A DNA stretch of 64,000 nucleotides from Listeria monocytogenes ATCC 19117. GTDB lineage: Bacteria > Bacillota > Bacilli > Lactobacillales > Listeriaceae. This document shows, one piece after another, positions 16,767 to 26,155 of the stretch. Position numbers and translations under genes: made by a program. The stretch lies in contig NC_018584.1 in NCBI RefSeq assembly GCF_000307025.1, positions 2,373,501 through 2,437,500 on the forward strand. Direction: 5' to 3'. The notes beneath the pieces are model-generated. The model searched no databases. It was not told the DNA's origin and was given only the letters and a program-made list of their open reading frames with translations. The first letter of the stretch is position 1; each line of letters starts with the position of its first letter.

Positions 16767-17117
16767 ATGGAAATTCAAGTAGAAGAAGCTGTTGTAAAAC
16801 TCATTTTGCATGGCGGAAACACACGAAAAGAAGCATACAAAGCAATTGATTTTGCGGAAAAGTATCAATTTGATGAAGCCGATAAACATCTGCAAATCGC
16901 ACAGGATCAATTCCAAGAAGGTCATATTTGGCAAACAAAATTAGTATCCATTCGCGACTCAGAAACGGTAGCTCATCCTTCCTTTTTACTTATTCATGGG
17001 CAGGATCACTTAATGACGGCACAAGCGGAATTGCAACTTGCCAAAAGAATCATTAAACAATACAAACATCAACAACGTATCGAAGAACGACTTACTAAAC
17101 TTGAAAATCAAGCGTGA
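16767..17117 (+). CDS. PTS lactose/cellobiose-type EIIA component
   Basis: A 116-residue helical protein of the EIIA-Lac family, which passes phosphate from HPr to EIIB. The active-site segment LLIHGQDHLMTA carries His77, matching His78 of Lactococcus LacF (MMHGQDHLMT). The C-terminal 20 residues form an extra charged helix. No EIIB or EIIC gene is nearby, so it is an orphan that must serve a distant PTS or act as a regulator. The 3' end overlaps the convergent acetyltransferase gene by 10 bases without a terminator between them. Confidence 0.88.
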   Translation: MEIQVEEAVVKLILHGGNTRKEAYKAIDFAEKYQFDEADKHLQIAQDQFQEGHIWQTKLVSIRDSETVAHPSFLLIHGQDHLMTAQAELQLAKRIIKQYKHQQRIEERLTKLENQA

Positions 17118-17983
17118 GAGGTCGCTGGAAATAAGAAGTAATTTTCACTTGTAAGCACATTTGGACGCACAAACAACATATCTTCCGTTTCAATGATATA
17201 AGCCGCATCAATGTATTTGCTTTTTTCTGGCGTAAAAAGAAGATGGATTGTTTCGATTTTTTTGGTAGAAAGATAACTTAGAACTTCCACCACATCTAGT
17301 TTTTTTGTACTAAGAATATCCAGTACATATAGATCAGTACCTTCCTGTTCCATCAGAACAATTACATCTAATTCTTCCAAATAATAAAGCTCGTTTTTTA
17401 ACGCAATTAATACATAAAACATCAGTAAATCTTCACTTTCTTTGACATCTAATATGTTAGAAAGTGATGCTCTTTTGGATACAATACGACTAATTAGCTG
17501 AAAATCCGTTTTATTATCGGGATTCAGCTTTTTTAATTTACTAGCTTTTTTTTTCAAATTGCAAGCATCTACAGTAAAACTACTTTCCTCTATACGTTCA
17601 AACCCAAATTTCGGGTAAAAATCCAATACAGTATCATTTGCAAATAAATAAAGAAAATCATACTGGTCTTCATACTTAGCTATCACATGATTTAATAAAT
17701 TCTTAGCAAGACCCTGTCCACGGTAATTCGGATGCGTCATTACTGTTCCAATTTGTAACGCACTATAATTTTCCCCTTGATAAATTAAATTCATTTTGTT
17801 AATGGAGACGTTCGAGATAACTTCATTATTATCTATATAAGAATAACAAACATACTTGTCATTCCAAAAACCGCTTCTAAACCATTCTTCAAAATTAATG
17901 TCAAATGTACTTTCCGCAAGTTTATTAAAACTATCACGATACATTTTATTATCTTTATAATCACTTATCATTTCATAATTCAT
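17108..17983 (-). CDS. GNAT acetyltransferase, two-domain
   Basis: A 291-residue protein with an N-terminal GNAT fold (about 1-140). The acetyl-CoA loop is HPNYRGQGLAKNLLNHVI near residues 87-104, and FYPKFGF follows near 125. The remaining 150 residues are not a second clear GNAT; the layout resembles Eis-like proteins but is shorter than their usual 400 residues. The substrate is unknown. The start ATG 17983 has AGAGGA. Confidence 0.75.
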   Translation of the reverse strand: MNYEMISDYKDNKMYRDSFNKLAESTFDINFEEWFRSGFWNDKYVCYSYIDNNEVISNVSINKMNLIYQGENYSALQIGTVMTHPNYRGQGLAKNLLNHVIAKYEDQYDFLYLFANDTVLDFYPKFGFERIEESSFTVDACNLKKKASKLKKLNPDNKTDFQLISRIVSKRASLSNILDVKESEDLLMFYVLIALKNELYYLEELDVIVLMEQEGTDLYVLDILSTKKLDVVEVLSYLSTKKIETIHLLFTPEKSKYIDAAYIIETEDMLFVRPNVLTSENYFLFPATSHA

Positions 17984-18009
17984 CGTTTTAATCCTCTATT
18001 CAGTCATAT

Positions 18010-18055
18010 AAAAATAACAGGTATAACGCAAAATACGTCCTACCTGCTTATTTTT
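18010..18055 (-). terminator. Terminator of the MIP18-family gene
   Basis: CAGGTA (18018-18023) pairs with TACCTG (18041-18046), extended by flanking AAATAA/TTATTT. On the minus strand it ends in T-rich sequence. Confidence 0.6.
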
Positions 18056-18062
18056 ATTTAAT

Positions 18063-18371
18063 TCAACGTATACCAAGCGCTATTTTTGCATAGCGTGACA
18101 TACGATCTTTAGTCCAAGGTGGATTCCAAACAAGATTTACATTTGTATCTTTCACTTCTGGAATATCACTAAGTGCCATTTGTACTTGCTCAGTCAAAAT
18201 ACCAGCAAGTGGACATCCCATTGTTGTAAGCGTCATTGATACTGTGCAAAGGCCGTCATCATCTAATTCAACATCGTATACAAGACCAATATTCACAATA
18301 TCAATTCCAAGTTCTGGATCGATAACTTGTTCTAGTGCGCCCATTAAATTTTCTTTCAGTTGCTCATCCAT
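18063..18371 (-). CDS. MIP18 family protein (DUF59, SufT/YitW-like)
   Basis: A 102-residue single-domain DUF59 protein. The motifs DPELGIDIVNIGLVYDV (17-33) and MTLTTMGCPLAG with Cys53 are those of the iron-sulfur maturation factors SufT and PaaD. It likely assists Fe-S cluster delivery in the cytoplasm. The C-terminal WNPPWTKDRMS is also conserved. It corresponds to YitW of B. subtilis; the next gene upstream is YitV-like and the divergent one YitU-like, the same set as in Bacillus. RBS GGAGG lies 10 bases before ATG 18371. Confidence 0.88.
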   Translation of the reverse strand: MDEQLKENLMGALEQVIDPELGIDIVNIGLVYDVELDDDGLCTVSMTLTTMGCPLAGILTEQVQMALSDIPEVKDTNVNLVWNPPWTKDRMSRYAKIALGIR

Positions 18372-18435
18372 GAAGCATATGCCTCCTTTTTGCCATTTTG
18401 TACATTTATTGTATCATATATGAGAATGATTTTCA

Positions 18436-19188
18436 TTATAAGAATTTCTCGAAAAAGCTTACACCTTGTAGCATTCCTTCGACCGAAACTTTGTGTTTCG
18501 CATTGTCGTCGATGATAAATTGCACATTATCTGCCAAGCTTTCTTCTACTAATGTTTGGTATAACTTTTCGCTGTACGCAAAAGGTACCACATCGTCTTT
18601 TTTGCCATGCCAAAGTAACAATGGTCGGTTATTTATTTTGGTGATATTTTGGGTCAAATCATATTTTTGTAAAGTTAAAATTCGCTCATCCACGTCATAC
18701 GGGAAAGTTAACCCTTGCGCCAATGCATATTTAGATAACTCCTTAGCAAAATCAACGTAATAAGCACTTCCCATTAAACTGACCGCTACTTTAATATTTT
18801 CATATTGCCCAAGAAGGCCAAGCGAAGTAATAGCTCCCATGGAAACTCCGCCAACTCCAATACGATTAGCATCCGTTTTTCCAGCTTTAATTAATTCATT
18901 AGTAATTAGAGGGAATTCTATAATATTTGTCTCAATAACATCCCAAAAGAATGTAGCCTGATCTTCCGGATTCGCTCCTTGTAGACGCTCACCATGCAAC
19001 TTTGCATCCGGCAAAACTACTCGAAAGCCACGCTGCGCAAGTAGATAACCATAATGTAAATATAATTCTTTTTGAGAAGTAAATCCATGATAAAAAATAA
19101 TCGTTGGTAACATTTGATCAGCATTTTCACTATTACTAATATGTAAAACTGGTATTCCCGCAATTTGTTCATTTTCCACTTGAATCAT
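18436..19188 (-). CDS. Alpha/beta hydrolase, YitV-like
   Basis: A 250-residue serine hydrolase. The oxyanion strand FYHGF is near 32-36, the nucleophile elbow GVSMG has Ser116, acid Asp198/199 is in HGKKDDVVPF and His232 is in AKHKV. The fold resembles dienelactone-hydrolase and acyl-aminoacyl-peptidase-like esterases. The substrate is unknown. It is 64 bases upstream of the MIP18 gene on the same strand and divergent from the YitU-like phosphatase. Confidence 0.85.
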   Translation of the reverse strand: MIQVENEQIAGIPVLHISNSENADQMLPTIIFYHGFTSQKELYLHYGYLLAQRGFRVVLPDAKLHGERLQGANPEDQATFFWDVIETNIIEFPLITNELIKAGKTDANRIGVGGVSMGAITSLGLLGQYENIKVAVSLMGSAYYVDFAKELSKYALAQGLTFPYDVDERILTLQKYDLTQNITKINNRPLLLWHGKKDDVVPFAYSEKLYQTLVEESLADNVQFIIDDNAKHKVSVEGMLQGVSFFEKFL

Positions 19189-19339
19189 TGTGAAGCCTCA
19201 TTTCTATTGAGTTTATTAAGCTACTGTAAAGGTCGGAATCATTTACAAATTTGTGATAAACGTCTATCATTGATGTGTGCCCTTATTTTAGCATGAAGGG
19301 GCAGCTTTGAACCAACCATATGAATTAAAGGAGCAAACT

Positions 19340-20152
19340 ATGTCTAAAAAATTAATCGTACTAGATCTTGATGGAACAACACTTAGAGATGATTTAACTA
19401 TCTCCTCCCATACAAAAAAAACTTTAGAAAAAGCCCGCATGGCCGGTCACGAAGTAATGATTGCAACGGGACGCCCATATCGAATAAGTGGCTCTTATTA
19501 CCATGAACTCGGATTAACAACGCCGATTGTAAATTTCAACGGTGCCGTCTATCACCATCCTAGACTTACTACCTTCGCTGAGGGCTATCATCATGCCATT
19601 GATTTACAAGTTGTTCATGAGTTACTCGATTTTTCAAACGGCTTTTCATTAGATAATATCGCAGCAGAGGTGCAAGATAATGTCTTCTTAAAAGAACGAA
19701 ACAACAGCGTTCCTGAAACATTCCACTTAGGCACTGAAAACATTGTCTTTGGAAACATCCGTGATGCTATTAAATCAGATGCTACTTCTTTACTGTTTTT
19801 TGGAAAAATTGACCAACTTGATTTAATTAGCAAACACTTGGATGAATCTCTTTCCGGCGTTATTTCTCACCATACATGGGGAGCATCTGCTTGGCCAGCC
19901 GTTGAAATTATTAAATTCGGTATTCATAAAGCTATTGGCGTGCAAGCAGCGGCTAAAACACTAGGCTTTGATCGTAAAGATATCATTGCATTTGGCGATG
20001 AAACTAATGATTTACAAATGCTTGATTACGCTGGTGTTGGGGTTGCTATGGGAAATGCTGCCGAGTCTGTTAAAAATGTGGCAAACGTGGTAACTGCTTC
20101 TAATCAAGATGATGGTATAGCACTCTATTTAGAAGAAAACTTAAATCTATAA
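19340..20152 (+). CDS. Cof-type HAD phosphatase, YitU-like
   Basis: A 270-residue HAD type IIB hydrolase. Motif I is VLDLDGTTL with Asp9 and Asp11, motif II is IATGRP, the conserved lysine is in EIIKFGIHK, and motif IV is AFGDETNDLQML. In B. subtilis YitU is one of the phosphatases that act on the ribityl-aminouracil phosphate in riboflavin synthesis. L. monocytogenes needs riboflavin supplied, so the role here is probably different. I start at ATG 19340, 7 bases after AAAGGAG; the frame extends 11 codons further without an SD. Confidence 0.88.
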   Translation: MSKKLIVLDLDGTTLRDDLTISSHTKKTLEKARMAGHEVMIATGRPYRISGSYYHELGLTTPIVNFNGAVYHHPRLTTFAEGYHHAIDLQVVHELLDFSNGFSLDNIAAEVQDNVFLKERNNSVPETFHLGTENIVFGNIRDAIKSDATSLLFFGKIDQLDLISKHLDESLSGVISHHTWGASAWPAVEIIKFGIHKAIGVQAAAKTLGFDRKDIIAFGDETNDLQMLDYAGVGVAMGNAAESVKNVANVVTASNQDDGIALYLEENLNL

Positions 20153-20153
20153 T

Positions 20154-20231
20154 AAAAAGCTGCAAGTAAGGTCTTACAAAAGTTAGGAATGCTAATTTTT
20201 GATTCAAGAGCCATTACTTTGCAGCTTTTTT
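20154..20231. terminator. Long-loop bidirectional terminator
   Basis: AAAAAGCTGCAAGTAA (20154-20169) pairs with TTACTTTGCAGC plus T-run (20214-20231), with one bulge and a loop of about 44 bases. It separates convergent genes. Confidence 0.7.
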
Positions 20232-21132
20232 ACATCATTTTATTTTTATACATCGCCATTGCTAATTTTTGATCTGCTTCTGAACGAAAATCACCGAATA
20301 CGCTTGAGGTCTCCATAACATTAATAAATGCTTTAGAGTCAAACTCGCCAACAATGTGCGTAATATCATATAGTTCATAACGCGTAATCACCATAATCAG
20401 CATTGCTACGTCTTCTTTTGAATAACCACCCATCGCATCCACAACTGTAATTCCTCGTACCATGTTCTCATGGATTGCTTTGATTACTGTTTCAGAGTGT
20501 TGCGTCATTATCATGACAGTCAGCTTCTGATGTCTTGTATGAATAATGTCAATAACTCTACTCTGAACATATAAAGAAATGAGCGTGTACAGCGCAAATG
20601 TCCAATCATATGCAAAACCTGCAACAATAATAATAACTCCATTTAAAAGCAAGAAATATTTCCCAAAAGAACGCCCTGTTTTAATAGTGATATACATTGC
20701 TACTATATCTAATCCGCCAGTAGAAATACCGAATTTCAAAGCCAGACCAATACCTACAGATGCAATTAAAGCCCCAAAAATCGCATTAAGCAAAATATCA
20801 CTAGATACTTGCACCTCTGGGATAACAATCAAGAAAAAGGACATAAAAGCAACTGTTAAAAAACTAAAAACAGTAAATGATTTTCCTACTTTTAACCACC
20901 CTAAAATCGCCACTGGAATATTTAATAACAGAACAAGTAGTCCTGTTGAAATAGAAATATTCATTGAATCTCGTAACATGTCTGAACCTAGTTGTGCAAC
21001 CCCATTTAATCCAGCTGCATAAACTTGTGCTGGTATTAAAAAGAAGTTCATGCCTATTGCGTTTAAAAGTGCTGCTATTATTGCAATGGCGGTTTTTTTA
21101 GCATACTCTTTATATACTATTTTTGAACTCAT
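20230..21132 (-). CDS. YitT family membrane protein (DUF161-DUF2179)
   Basis: A 300-residue protein with five or six membrane segments (about 15-190) of the DUF161/YitT family. A soluble C-terminal DUF2179 domain (about 210-290, with GITVVDAMGGYSKEDVAMLIMVITR) follows and resembles ligand-binding GlnB-like folds. Its transport role is unproven. I chose ATG 21132 (MSSKIVYKEYAKK), 8 bases after AAGGAG, over the 13-codon upstream extension. Confidence 0.85.
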   Translation of the reverse strand: MSSKIVYKEYAKKTAIAIIAALLNAIGMNFFLIPAQVYAAGLNGVAQLGSDMLRDSMNISISTGLLVLLLNIPVAILGWLKVGKSFTVFSFLTVAFMSFFLIVIPEVQVSSDILLNAIFGALIASVGIGLALKFGISTGGLDIVAMYITIKTGRSFGKYFLLLNGVIIIVAGFAYDWTFALYTLISLYVQSRVIDIIHTRHQKLTVMIMTQHSETVIKAIHENMVRGITVVDAMGGYSKEDVAMLIMVITRYELYDITHIVGEFDSKAFINVMETSSVFGDFRSEADQKLAMAMYKNKMM

Positions 21133-21215
21133 TTTCTTCTCTCCTTTTTTGGCCCTAACATAACATACCAACTTTCTAGAGAAAAGAGAAGTCTTTTTTA
21201 TTATTTTTTTGATTT

Positions 21216-21578
21216 TTAATTAAATAATGGATATCCGCCTGATAAATAGAAGCCTAATGAGATGGTAATCACTACGACAATAACAAAAATCATCAAAAAC
21301 ATTCCTGTTGGTTTTTGTTGTTTCCTGTAACTAAGTAGCATCTCCACTACACCAATTACAATGATTCCCATCAGAATTTTAAATATTGCCAGAATCCAAC
21401 TTTGCTCTATGCTGTATTTGACCATCATAATTCCACTCAAAATAACCAGAATATAAAAAACTCGATTGATCATTTGCAACATTGTAAAACTTTTTGTCGA
21501 TTTCGAATAAATGAGTAAAGCTGTAACCGTTAGTACAACAATAGCCACCCATGAAATCAAATGAATATAACCCCACAT
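21216..21578 (-). CDS. UPF0344 (YisL-like) membrane protein
   Basis: A 120-residue protein with four hydrophobic helices (about 3-22, 32-50, 58-80, 93-113) that matches the DUF1516/YisL family in size and pattern (WGYIHLISW start). Its function is unknown. It lies 19 bases downstream of the YisK-like gene on the same strand, as in Bacillus, and is the last gene of the addBA-yisK-yisL unit. Confidence 0.85.
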   Translation of the reverse strand: MWGYIHLISWVAIVVLTVTALLIYSKSTKSFTMLQMINRVFYILVILSGIMMVKYSIEQSWILAIFKILMGIIVIGVVEMLLSYRKQQKPTGMFLMIFVIVVVITISLGFYLSGGYPLFN

Positions 21579-21597
21579 AATACATCCCTCTTTCTTA

Positions 21598-22446
21598 TTA
21601 AGATTTTCTTACTTTGTTAGTCAGTGTCCCAATTTTATCAATAGTAATTTCGACAACATCTCCAGCTTGCAGAAAAGTTGGAGGTGTCATGCCTTTCCCC
21701 ACACCACTTGGAGTTCCTGTAGCTATCACATCCCCAGGCAACAATGTATGCCCTTTTGATAAATCAGAAATAATCCTAGCTAAATTAAATATACATTTAT
21801 CTGTAGAGTCAGACTGTCTTATTTCACCGTTAACCTTAGTTTCAATATGAAAAACAACTTCTTTACTTCCATTGTTTTCCAGCACATATGGTCCCATTGG
21901 ACAACTGGCATCAAGACTTTTCCCAAGGTAAAATTGTTTATGTTTTTTCTGAAGATCCCGAGCTGTTACATCATTTAAAATAGTAAATCCAAATATGGCG
22001 GATAATGCATCTTGCTCGGATAAATCTCTTACCTTTTCTCCTATAATTACTGCGAGTTCACCTTCATAATCTAATTGACTAGTTAGGTTTTGATGTAGCT
22101 CAATTTTGCCATTATGCGGCAATAAACTATTAGCACTTTTTGTAAATACAAGGATATGTTCTGGAACGTCTTCTTTGCTCCCCATCTCTAGCACATGATT
22201 ATAATAATTTTTCCCAATTGCAATAATATTATTTGGTGGGGTGATAGGAACTTGGATTTCTACTTCAGCTAAATCAATATCCCCTTTGATTCCTTTTAGT
22301 TCAGGGACAAGCGGCTTTTCTTTGATAAAGTCTAAAAGAGTAGCAGGTGGATTCGAAAAAATTGTTTGTGCAGGGATAATTTTATTTTCAGGTGTTAAAA
22401 TGCCATAATTAAAATCGCCCTCATGCTGATAACTCAACCATTTCAT
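21598..22446 (-). CDS. FAH superfamily protein, YisK-like
   Basis: A 282-residue fumarylacetoacetate-hydrolase-fold enzyme. The N-terminal 60 residues are the YisK-type lid; the catalytic core shows [10 protein letters not shown] (near 75), [16 protein letters not shown] (near 129) and [11 protein letters not shown], with [13 protein letters not shown] near 240. The metal-binding glutamates are in EGELA. B. subtilis YisK is reported to decarboxylate oxaloacetate and to influence cell-wall synthesis through Mbl. The ATG directly abuts the addA stop, and the SD (AAGGAAGG) lies inside addA, so expression is coupled to the recombination genes. Confidence 0.88.
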   Translation of the reverse strand: MKWLSYQHEGDFNYGILTPENKIIPAQTIFSNPPATLLDFIKEKPLVPELKGIKGDIDLAEVEIQVPITPPNNIIAIGKNYYNHVLEMGSKEDVPEHILVFTKSANSLLPHNGKIELHQNLTSQLDYEGELAVIIGEKVRDLSEQDALSAIFGFTILNDVTARDLQKKHKQFYLGKSLDASCPMGPYVLENNGSKEVVFHIETKVNGEIRQSDSTDKCIFNLARIISDLSKGHTLLPGDVIATGTPSGVGKGMTPPTFLQAGDVVEITIDKIGTLTNKVRKS

Positions 22447-25400
22447 TTAAAAACCTTCCTTTGTGTTTATTTGACATATATGTTGTCCATCGAAGAAATA
22501 TAAATAAGCTGCATCAACTTTTTTACCACTTATCGCTTGAATCGCTTTTGCATAAAGTTTGATTTGAATATGATATCGTTCTTTCATTATTTTTTCAGCA
22601 GCTTCCCAATTAGAATACCTACCCTCTATTTTATCTGTTTTATAGTCAATCAAAGTAATTGTTTCTTCCTCTTCAATCATGCTATCTACAACACCTTGGA
22701 TAAGTACGCGTTCGTCTATATCAACTTTTTCGTATAACTCAGATACAGGAAGTAAATAACTAAATGGCACTTCACGTTTTACTAAATCTTTTTTCTGCAA
22801 CATAGTTTTTCCTAATTGCGATTCAAAAAAGCCTAGCACTTGTTTAATATTGATTGCTTTAAGTTGTGCTTCTGTTAGTATATCCTTTTCACGCATTGTT
22901 TGTAAAAGCTGTTCCAAATCTTCCTTTGTCGGTTGATGTTCTAAAGAAACTGCTTGCATTAGCGTATGCATTGCCGTGCCAATTTCTGTTGCAGATAATT
23001 TATTTTGCTGTAAAAATTTGGGTCTGTCTAATGAAACTTTTTGAAATTCTTTTAAAAGTGTAGTATCACTCCAACTATCTTGCAAAGAAAATTGCCGCTT
23101 GAGCTCTGTTACCGACTGTTTAGCACGAATCTTTGTCGCCTCTTCATTTTGGTACTCATAGTTCATATATCGCTGAATTTCATCCTTATAAGGGCTTTTG
23201 ACAGGTATTGGTTGATGTTCTTTTATATTGTCCAACCAATTAACCGTTTCTGTCTTTTCCAATTCATTAGTTAGAAACATTTCCTTGGTTTTTATTTCAA
23301 TCTGTAGTTTCATATCTGTCGGAAGCGTTTGGATCATTTCCTCACACAATAATTCTTTAAAATTAGGATGTCTAATTGTGGCGTTTCCTATCCAATCCAA
23401 ATAACATTTCGCTTTAGCTCTTGTGGATGCAGGTAAAATAGTCTCTTTTTCTTTTGCAACTTGTAACCAATTCTTACTTGTTTTTTCAAAATCAGGCACC
23501 GTTGCTGTCAAAATTAACTTCTCTTCTGCACGAGTAAGAGCAACGTAAAGAACTCGCATCTCTTCCGCGATCATTTCTCGAGATTTTTTTTGTTTCATTG
23601 CTTGCTGCATAATTGTTGGATAAACAATCATTTTCTCTATATCTCGATAATTAGATGCAAAACCGTAATCCTTATCTAAAAGTGTTTTGCTATAAATATC
23701 ACGCATATTAAATTTCCTGCTTAACCCAGAGACAATGACCACTGGAAATTCTAATCCTTTACTTGCATGGATTGTCATCATACGAACGACATCTTCTTTT
23801 TCACCAAGTGTTTTTGCGGTTCCTAAATCATCGCCTCGAACTTCTAAGCGTTCGACAAAACGGACAAAGCGAAACAACCCACGAAAAGATGTTTTTTCGT
23901 ATTGATTAGCTCGGTCATATAACGCACGTAAATTAGCCTGGCGTTGTTTGCCACCCGGTAATCCACCAACAAATTCATAAAAATTAGTTTCTTGATAGAT
24001 TTGCCAAATTAATGATGTTAAGTTTTCCCGGATAGATAACTCACGCCAATTATTTAACTGTTGAATAAAATCACTCATTTTATCTGCAGTTTCCGAAACG
24101 GTTGTATCTTTGTATGTTAACAATGCATCATAGAAATAACCATTCTTTTTCGCCATACGAACTTGTCCTAGCTCTTCTTCGTTTAAACCGATTATGGGTG
24201 ACCGTAAAACAGCAGCGAGCGGAATATCTTGGTAAGGGTTGTCAATCACTTTCATCAGTGCAATCATCGTAGCTACTTCTGTTGTTTCAAAATAACCAGA
24301 ATTGTTATTCGCGTAAAAAGGGATATCCTGAACTTTCATTGCTTCTTCCATATCTGGAGCGCTTGTCATCGCCCTAGCTAAAATAACTATATCTCGATAT
24401 TGAATCGGTCTGTTTTGTTTCATTTTTTTATCAAATATAGGAAACTTATTGTCTATCATTTCTTTAATTTTCATTGCAATTGCACGTGATTCCACTTGAT
24501 TTTTTTGTAATTCTTGAGGTGACAATTCATCTTCAGTTTCACTCTCCACAGACTTCATATCAATTAGCAGTAGTTCCGTCGCCATATCAGTCGTTTCAGG
24601 AAAACTTGCGCCTAAAGTTAATTCCGCCGCTGCATCATAATCAATTTCAGCAATGTGCTTATCCATCAATTGATGAAATATAAAATTAGTCGCATCTAAA
24701 ACTTCTTTTCTACTTCTAAAGTTTTGCGACAAATCAATACGTATTCCGCTTCCATTTCCATCTTGTTGGTAAGTTTGATATTTCGTCATAAATAGCGTTG
24801 GTTCTGCTAAACGGAACCGATAAATAGACTGCTTTACATCCCCAACCATGAATAAATTCCCTTGTTCCTCACCTGAATTAGTTACTAGTCGTAGGATAGT
24901 TTCTTGCACCATATTAGTATCTTGATATTCATCAATTAATACTTCTTTAAATTGTTTTTGATAGTTTTTAGCAACTTCTGATGCTTCATTGTCTTTTAAT
25001 AAAATCTTTAATGCTAAGTGTTCTAAATCATTAAAATCCAATACTCCTCTTTGCTGTTTTTCTTCAAAGAAATTTTCAGCAAATTTTTTCACTAATCTAC
25101 TCAAGGTTTTGATGTCTGGTTTCATTTTTTCTAAGTCAGATAAATAATTTATTTCTTCTCGTGAAAACCAATCAGTTGCGATATTTTTAATTTCTTTTTT
25201 TGCTGCATCTCGAAATTTCTTTGCTTCCTCTACATATTCTTCATCGTAATCACTTTTATTTTTTAGTGTTGGAATACGCTTAAAATCAATACTTTCAATA
25301 GCCTTTTTCAGCTGTCCCCAGCTATTCCAGCTCAATTCTGTTATTGCTTCAATTTGAGCTAAATCATTTTCTAACGTAGCTAAATAAGGTACAGGTCCAT

Positions 25401-26154
25401 TATTTTCATTTGCATAATCTATCGCATTTAATAAATAATTTTTAGCTTGATTAACTCTTAATTCAATATCTTCTTTAATAATTGGAAAATAAGGTAATTC
25501 TGTAATCGAAGTAGTCTCTTCTGTATTATAAAAGTCCACCATTTCTTCTAACCATATATTCGGATCTGGATTTGCTCTTGAGAAATCATATAGCTTAGAT
25601 ATTAACGCGTGAAGCTCTGCATCCGACCTATCTCCAGTAAAAGACTCTACCAAGTGAAAAAACGGCTCATTGTTTTCAATACTGTATTCTTGTTCAAGCA
25701 AATTTTCTAGAACCTCATCACGAATCATACTACTTTCGATTGGCTCAATTAAGCGAAAATTTGGATCAATATCTGCATCAAAATAATATTTTCTAATAAT
25801 TTCTAAGCAAAAAGAGTGGAGAGTGGAAATAGAAGCATAGTTAAGTAAAGCCACTTGCCTTTTTAAATGGGTAGAATCTGGATTTTGAGCTAGAGCTTCT
25901 TCCAAGCCTTTCCCAATTCTAAACTTCATTTCAGCAGCAGATGCATTAGTAAAAGTTACGATTAGCAACTCGTCAACATTTAAGTTCGCTGACTCATTTA
26001 TTAACTTCTCAATAATTCTGGTTACTAATACAGCTGTCTTCCCTGAACCAGCAGCAGCAGCTACAAGCACATTGTTCCCTTCAGCTTGGATAGCTTTCCA
26101 CTGGTCATCTGTCCATAAAGAACTTTCTGGTTTTGGCGGTATATTTAATCCCAT
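22447..26154 (-). CDS. addA: ATP-dependent helicase/nuclease subunit A
   Basis: A 1235-residue helicase-nuclease of the AddAB complex, which processes double-strand breaks to Chi and loads RecA. Superfamily 1 motifs are intact: Q-motif LWTDDQWKAI, Walker A AAAGSGKT (33-40, Lys39), Walker B VLIDEYQDTN, motif III GDVKQSIYRFR, and the C-terminal LYVALTRAEEKL. The RecB-type nuclease at the end has GVVDSMIEEE and LIDYKTDK. The length is the family norm. It starts one base after the addB stop with a G-rich SD. Confidence 0.97.
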   Translation of the reverse strand: MGLNIPPKPESSLWTDDQWKAIQAEGNNVLVAAAAGSGKTAVLVTRIIEKLINESANLNVDELLIVTFTNASAAEMKFRIGKGLEEALAQNPDSTHLKRQVALLNYASISTLHSFCLEIIRKYYFDADIDPNFRLIEPIESSMIRDEVLENLLEQEYSIENNEPFFHLVESFTGDRSDAELHALISKLYDFSRANPDPNIWLEEMVDFYNTEETTSITELPYFPIIKEDIELRVNQAKNYLLNAIDYANENNGPVPYLATLENDLAQIEAITELSWNSWGQLKKAIESIDFKRIPTLKNKSDYDEEYVEEAKKFRDAAKKEIKNIATDWFSREEINYLSDLEKMKPDIKTLSRLVKKFAENFFEEKQQRGVLDFNDLEHLALKILLKDNEASEVAKNYQKQFKEVLIDEYQDTNMVQETILRLVTNSGEEQGNLFMVGDVKQSIYRFRLAEPTLFMTKYQTYQQDGNGSGIRIDLSQNFRSRKEVLDATNFIFHQLMDKHIAEIDYDAAAELTLGASFPETTDMATELLLIDMKSVESETEDELSPQELQKNQVESRAIAMKIKEMIDNKFPIFDKKMKQNRPIQYRDIVILARAMTSAPDMEEAMKVQDIPFYANNNSGYFETTEVATMIALMKVIDNPYQDIPLAAVLRSPIIGLNEEELGQVRMAKKNGYFYDALLTYKDTTVSETADKMSDFIQQLNNWRELSIRENLTSLIWQIYQETNFYEFVGGLPGGKQRQANLRALYDRANQYEKTSFRGLFRFVRFVERLEVRGDDLGTAKTLGEKEDVVRMMTIHASKGLEFPVVIVSGLSRKFNMRDIYSKTLLDKDYGFASNYRDIEKMIVYPTIMQQAMKQKKSREMIAEEMRVLYVALTRAEEKLILTATVPDFEKTSKNWLQVAKEKETILPASTRAKAKCYLDWIGNATIRHPNFKELLCEEMIQTLPTDMKLQIEIKTKEMFLTNELEKTETVNWLDNIKEHQPIPVKSPYKDEIQRYMNYEYQNEEATKIRAKQSVTELKRQFSLQDSWSDTTLLKEFQKVSLDRPKFLQQNKLSATEIGTAMHTLMQAVSLEHQPTKEDLEQLLQTMREKDILTEAQLKAINIKQVLGFFESQLGKTMLQKKDLVKREVPFSYLLPVSELYEKVDIDERVLIQGVVDSMIEEEETITLIDYKTDKIEGRYSNWEAAEKIMKERYHIQIKLYAKAIQAISGKKVDAAYLYFFDGQHICQINTKEGF

Positions 26155-26155
26155 G

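Noticed and set aside
20190..20273. Direct repeat TGCTAATTTTTGAT at 20190 and 20260, exactly 70 bases apart
   Set aside because: One copy is in a terminator loop and the other in the YitT coding end; a single AT-rich pair is not enough to suggest an element.
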